Source of the DNA: Flammula alnicola
Taxonomy: Eukaryota; Basidiomycota; Agaricomycetes; Agaricales; Strophariaceae
Assembly: GCA_015499995.1 (NCBI GenBank)
Contig: JADNRV010000454.1
Location: 1 to 33,025, forward strand
DNA length: 33,025 nt
Direction of reading: 5' to 3'
The notes beneath the pieces are model-generated. The model had not been told where the DNA came from. It saw nothing but the letters and a program-made list of their open reading frames with translations, and made no database searches. Of the stretch, positions 31,490 to 33,025 are shown piece after piece (the first letter of the stretch is position 1; each line of letters opens with the position of its first letter). A program made the position numbers and the translations under genes.

Positions 31490-32964
31490 TTATATGGTAC
31501 AGATATTAAGCAAGTCCAAGAGATCATTCCCGCGAAGCATGCTCCCAACTACCATCTCCGCTTTCTGTGGGACTTGATGTGCCATGCTCAGGACTGGGTA
31601 CCTCCAGTGCTTTGACTGGGTTTCGCCGTCATGGTGGTCATCATCTGGTTCATCGCGGTATTTTGGTGTCAAACCCGCCGCGGTTGATGGGTCGTCATCG
31701 TCTAGGAATCCAGAATGGAACCCTATTCCGCCAGTAGACCGTGCAAGAGGCTGCCTTAACGCCGTGGTTTCGTCGTCGTCATCATCCTCATCGGACACCT
31801 CTCCGAAGGCATCATATAGCTCTCTTGTAGTTCGCGGTCCAGACATCGACGTGCCCAAGGCTGTCATCGAAACGTCGTTGTCGTTATTCAATGATGTATA
31901 CTTGCTAGCATTAGCGGCGCGACGTCTCCAGAAGAAGACACCAACAGCGAGGCCAAATATCGAGACGGCCCCAAGAGCGACGAAGAACCATTTTTGACCG
32001 GTCACGAGTGACGACATGTCCGAAAACCAACCGAGATCAGGGGAGCCAGAGATCGTTGCAGGATCTGTCGATGTCGCCGAGGGCTGGACGATATCGTCTA
32101 CTGCCGAGGAGAATGCGGGCTTCGAGTTCTCGCCAGTCGCTACCCCATGATCGCCCGGCAGATTAGCAGTTGGCTTCGGGTGCTGCCTCGTGGTCGTCGT
32201 CGTTGTAGGTGGAAGAACAATAATGGGTCTCGGCGGTGATTCAACCGGAGGGAGGACATCATCAACGAGAGGTACCTCCCATTTCATTGCCTGCGACGGC
32301 TCGATAGTTGACCCCCAGAGGATCATGTTCCAGCCAAGGAAAGTACCGTTGCTGTTGGCTTTGTTCTGGTCTTTAACCTTGAGAGTCCAGTTTCCGACTG
32401 GATTTCACCCTGTAAAAAAATAAGTAAAATATCATGAAGGCAGAAAAAAAGCAGACTGACCAGTGCTTAACCGACATGAACATCCAACCCGGATAACCGC
32501 TTCCATCCCTGTCGCCTGGACGCACGCCACCAAGGACACTCCTGATACCATTCGGACTAACAATCTCGACTTCGACTTCGCCTCGAGTTGTATGCTCAAT
32601 CCAAACTCTCACGTTGATATGCTCCAGAGATTCGAAATTATTTTGCTGCAACATCTTCTTTGTGATCGTCATCGTGCTCTCGAGGCCGCCGGAGCGAATG
32701 AACTCGCCCCCGGAATATTTTTTGTCGGATCCGAAAGTGCCGTTGTTTAATTGGATGGCCTTCGTTTGTAACCACGCTTGAGGCTTGACAAGCTTCCATG
32801 ACTGGGCTGCTTTGACGTAACTGTACCCGTCCAGCACACCAAAACCGTACTTGTAGCTGTATTTCCGGCCATTGGCTGTTGGTTCCCAATCAGGATCATC
32901 TTCATTAATCATGCCCGCAGTTTCGACACAGAGGTGCTGGATATCTCGCCATGTAAGTTCCGGT
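31490..32964 (-). CDS. KEX2: Kexin-type proprotein convertase, C-terminal part, with apparent frameshift
   Basis: Golgi serine protease that cuts secretory precursors after dibasic sites; the catalytic domain lies beyond the right edge. Exons seen: 32964-32461 and 32409-31490; an intron (branch-like TGACTAAT, acceptor at 32965) runs off the window. Sequence starts at PELTWRDIQHL, the end of the subtilisin domain, then the P domain (KYGFGVLDGYSYVKAAQ, VRVWIEHTTRGEVEVEI, GWMFMSVKHW, NWTLKVKD), a Ser/Thr/Pro-rich stalk, one membrane helix (WFFVALGAVSIFGLAVGVFFW) followed by RRR, and an acidic cytosolic tail. Joining the two exons at their only good splice sites puts NPVGNW out of frame right after HW, so the P domain is broken as given. 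Confidence 0.85.
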
Positions 32965-33025
32965 CTAAAGGTTAGGTGGAGCATTAGTCAAAAATGTCTA
33001 CAAGAATGCGGCATTAATAGCCTCA

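Overview
The window is from an Agaricomycete-like basidiomycete. Every host gene is cut by many short introns (mostly 48-70 bp, GT-AG), genes are tightly packed on both strands, and the predicted proteins (MYND finger, GluRS, alpha-IPM synthase, Atg9, EH-domain protein, UPF0045 protein, DNMT1-type methyltransferase, Mcm7, kexin) are a typical fungal set. Names rest on motifs and family knowledge read by eye; no database search was run.

Layout. 1-9.6 kb is a nest of mobile elements. A decayed Ty1/copia element runs from about 0.9 to 7.6 kb: gag, protease, integrase, then an RT-RNase H ORF and a 3' LTR. It is broken by (a) a complete 394-bp miniature LTR element (TRIM) at 1924-2317 with a 5-bp target duplication, and (b) about 1.4 kb of non-coding DNA at roughly 4073-5508, whose last 856 bp also sit at window positions 1-856 (ungapped, about 96-97% identical). 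The TRIM LTRs each hold a complete tRNA-like gene with A box, B box and a T-rich Pol III-type stop. The same 110-bp tRNA/U5 block ends the copia 3' LTR, and there the copia LTR runs directly into a second copy of the TRIM interior and 3' LTR (7618-7870). 8.2-9.2 kb holds a foldback, a Tc1/mariner-like element with long inverted repeats and only the first transposase exon, and a 319-bp hAT-type MITE with an 8-bp target duplication nested inside it.

9.6-33 kb is host genes: MYND/Cys-rich protein (-), GUS1 (-), LEU4 (+), ATG9 (+), IRS4-like EH protein (-), ECM15/UPF0045 (+), DNMT1-type methyltransferase (-), MCM7 (+), KEX2 (-, 5' part outside the window). Three pairs are divergent over short promoters: GUS1/LEU4 197 bp, IRS4/ECM15 38 bp between start codons, DNMT/MCM7 159 bp. 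ATG9/IRS4, ECM15/DNMT and MCM7/KEX2 are convergent.

Main points of interest: the tRNA-bearing TRIM and its chimera with a copia LTR; four MluI cell-cycle boxes inside two MCM7 introns beside a maintenance-methyltransferase gene; a tandem duplication of the LeuA regulatory domain in LEU4; 5-, 14- and 17-nt micro-exons; and apparent frameshifts in the DNMT and KEX2 genes, either real lesions or homopolymer errors in the assembly.
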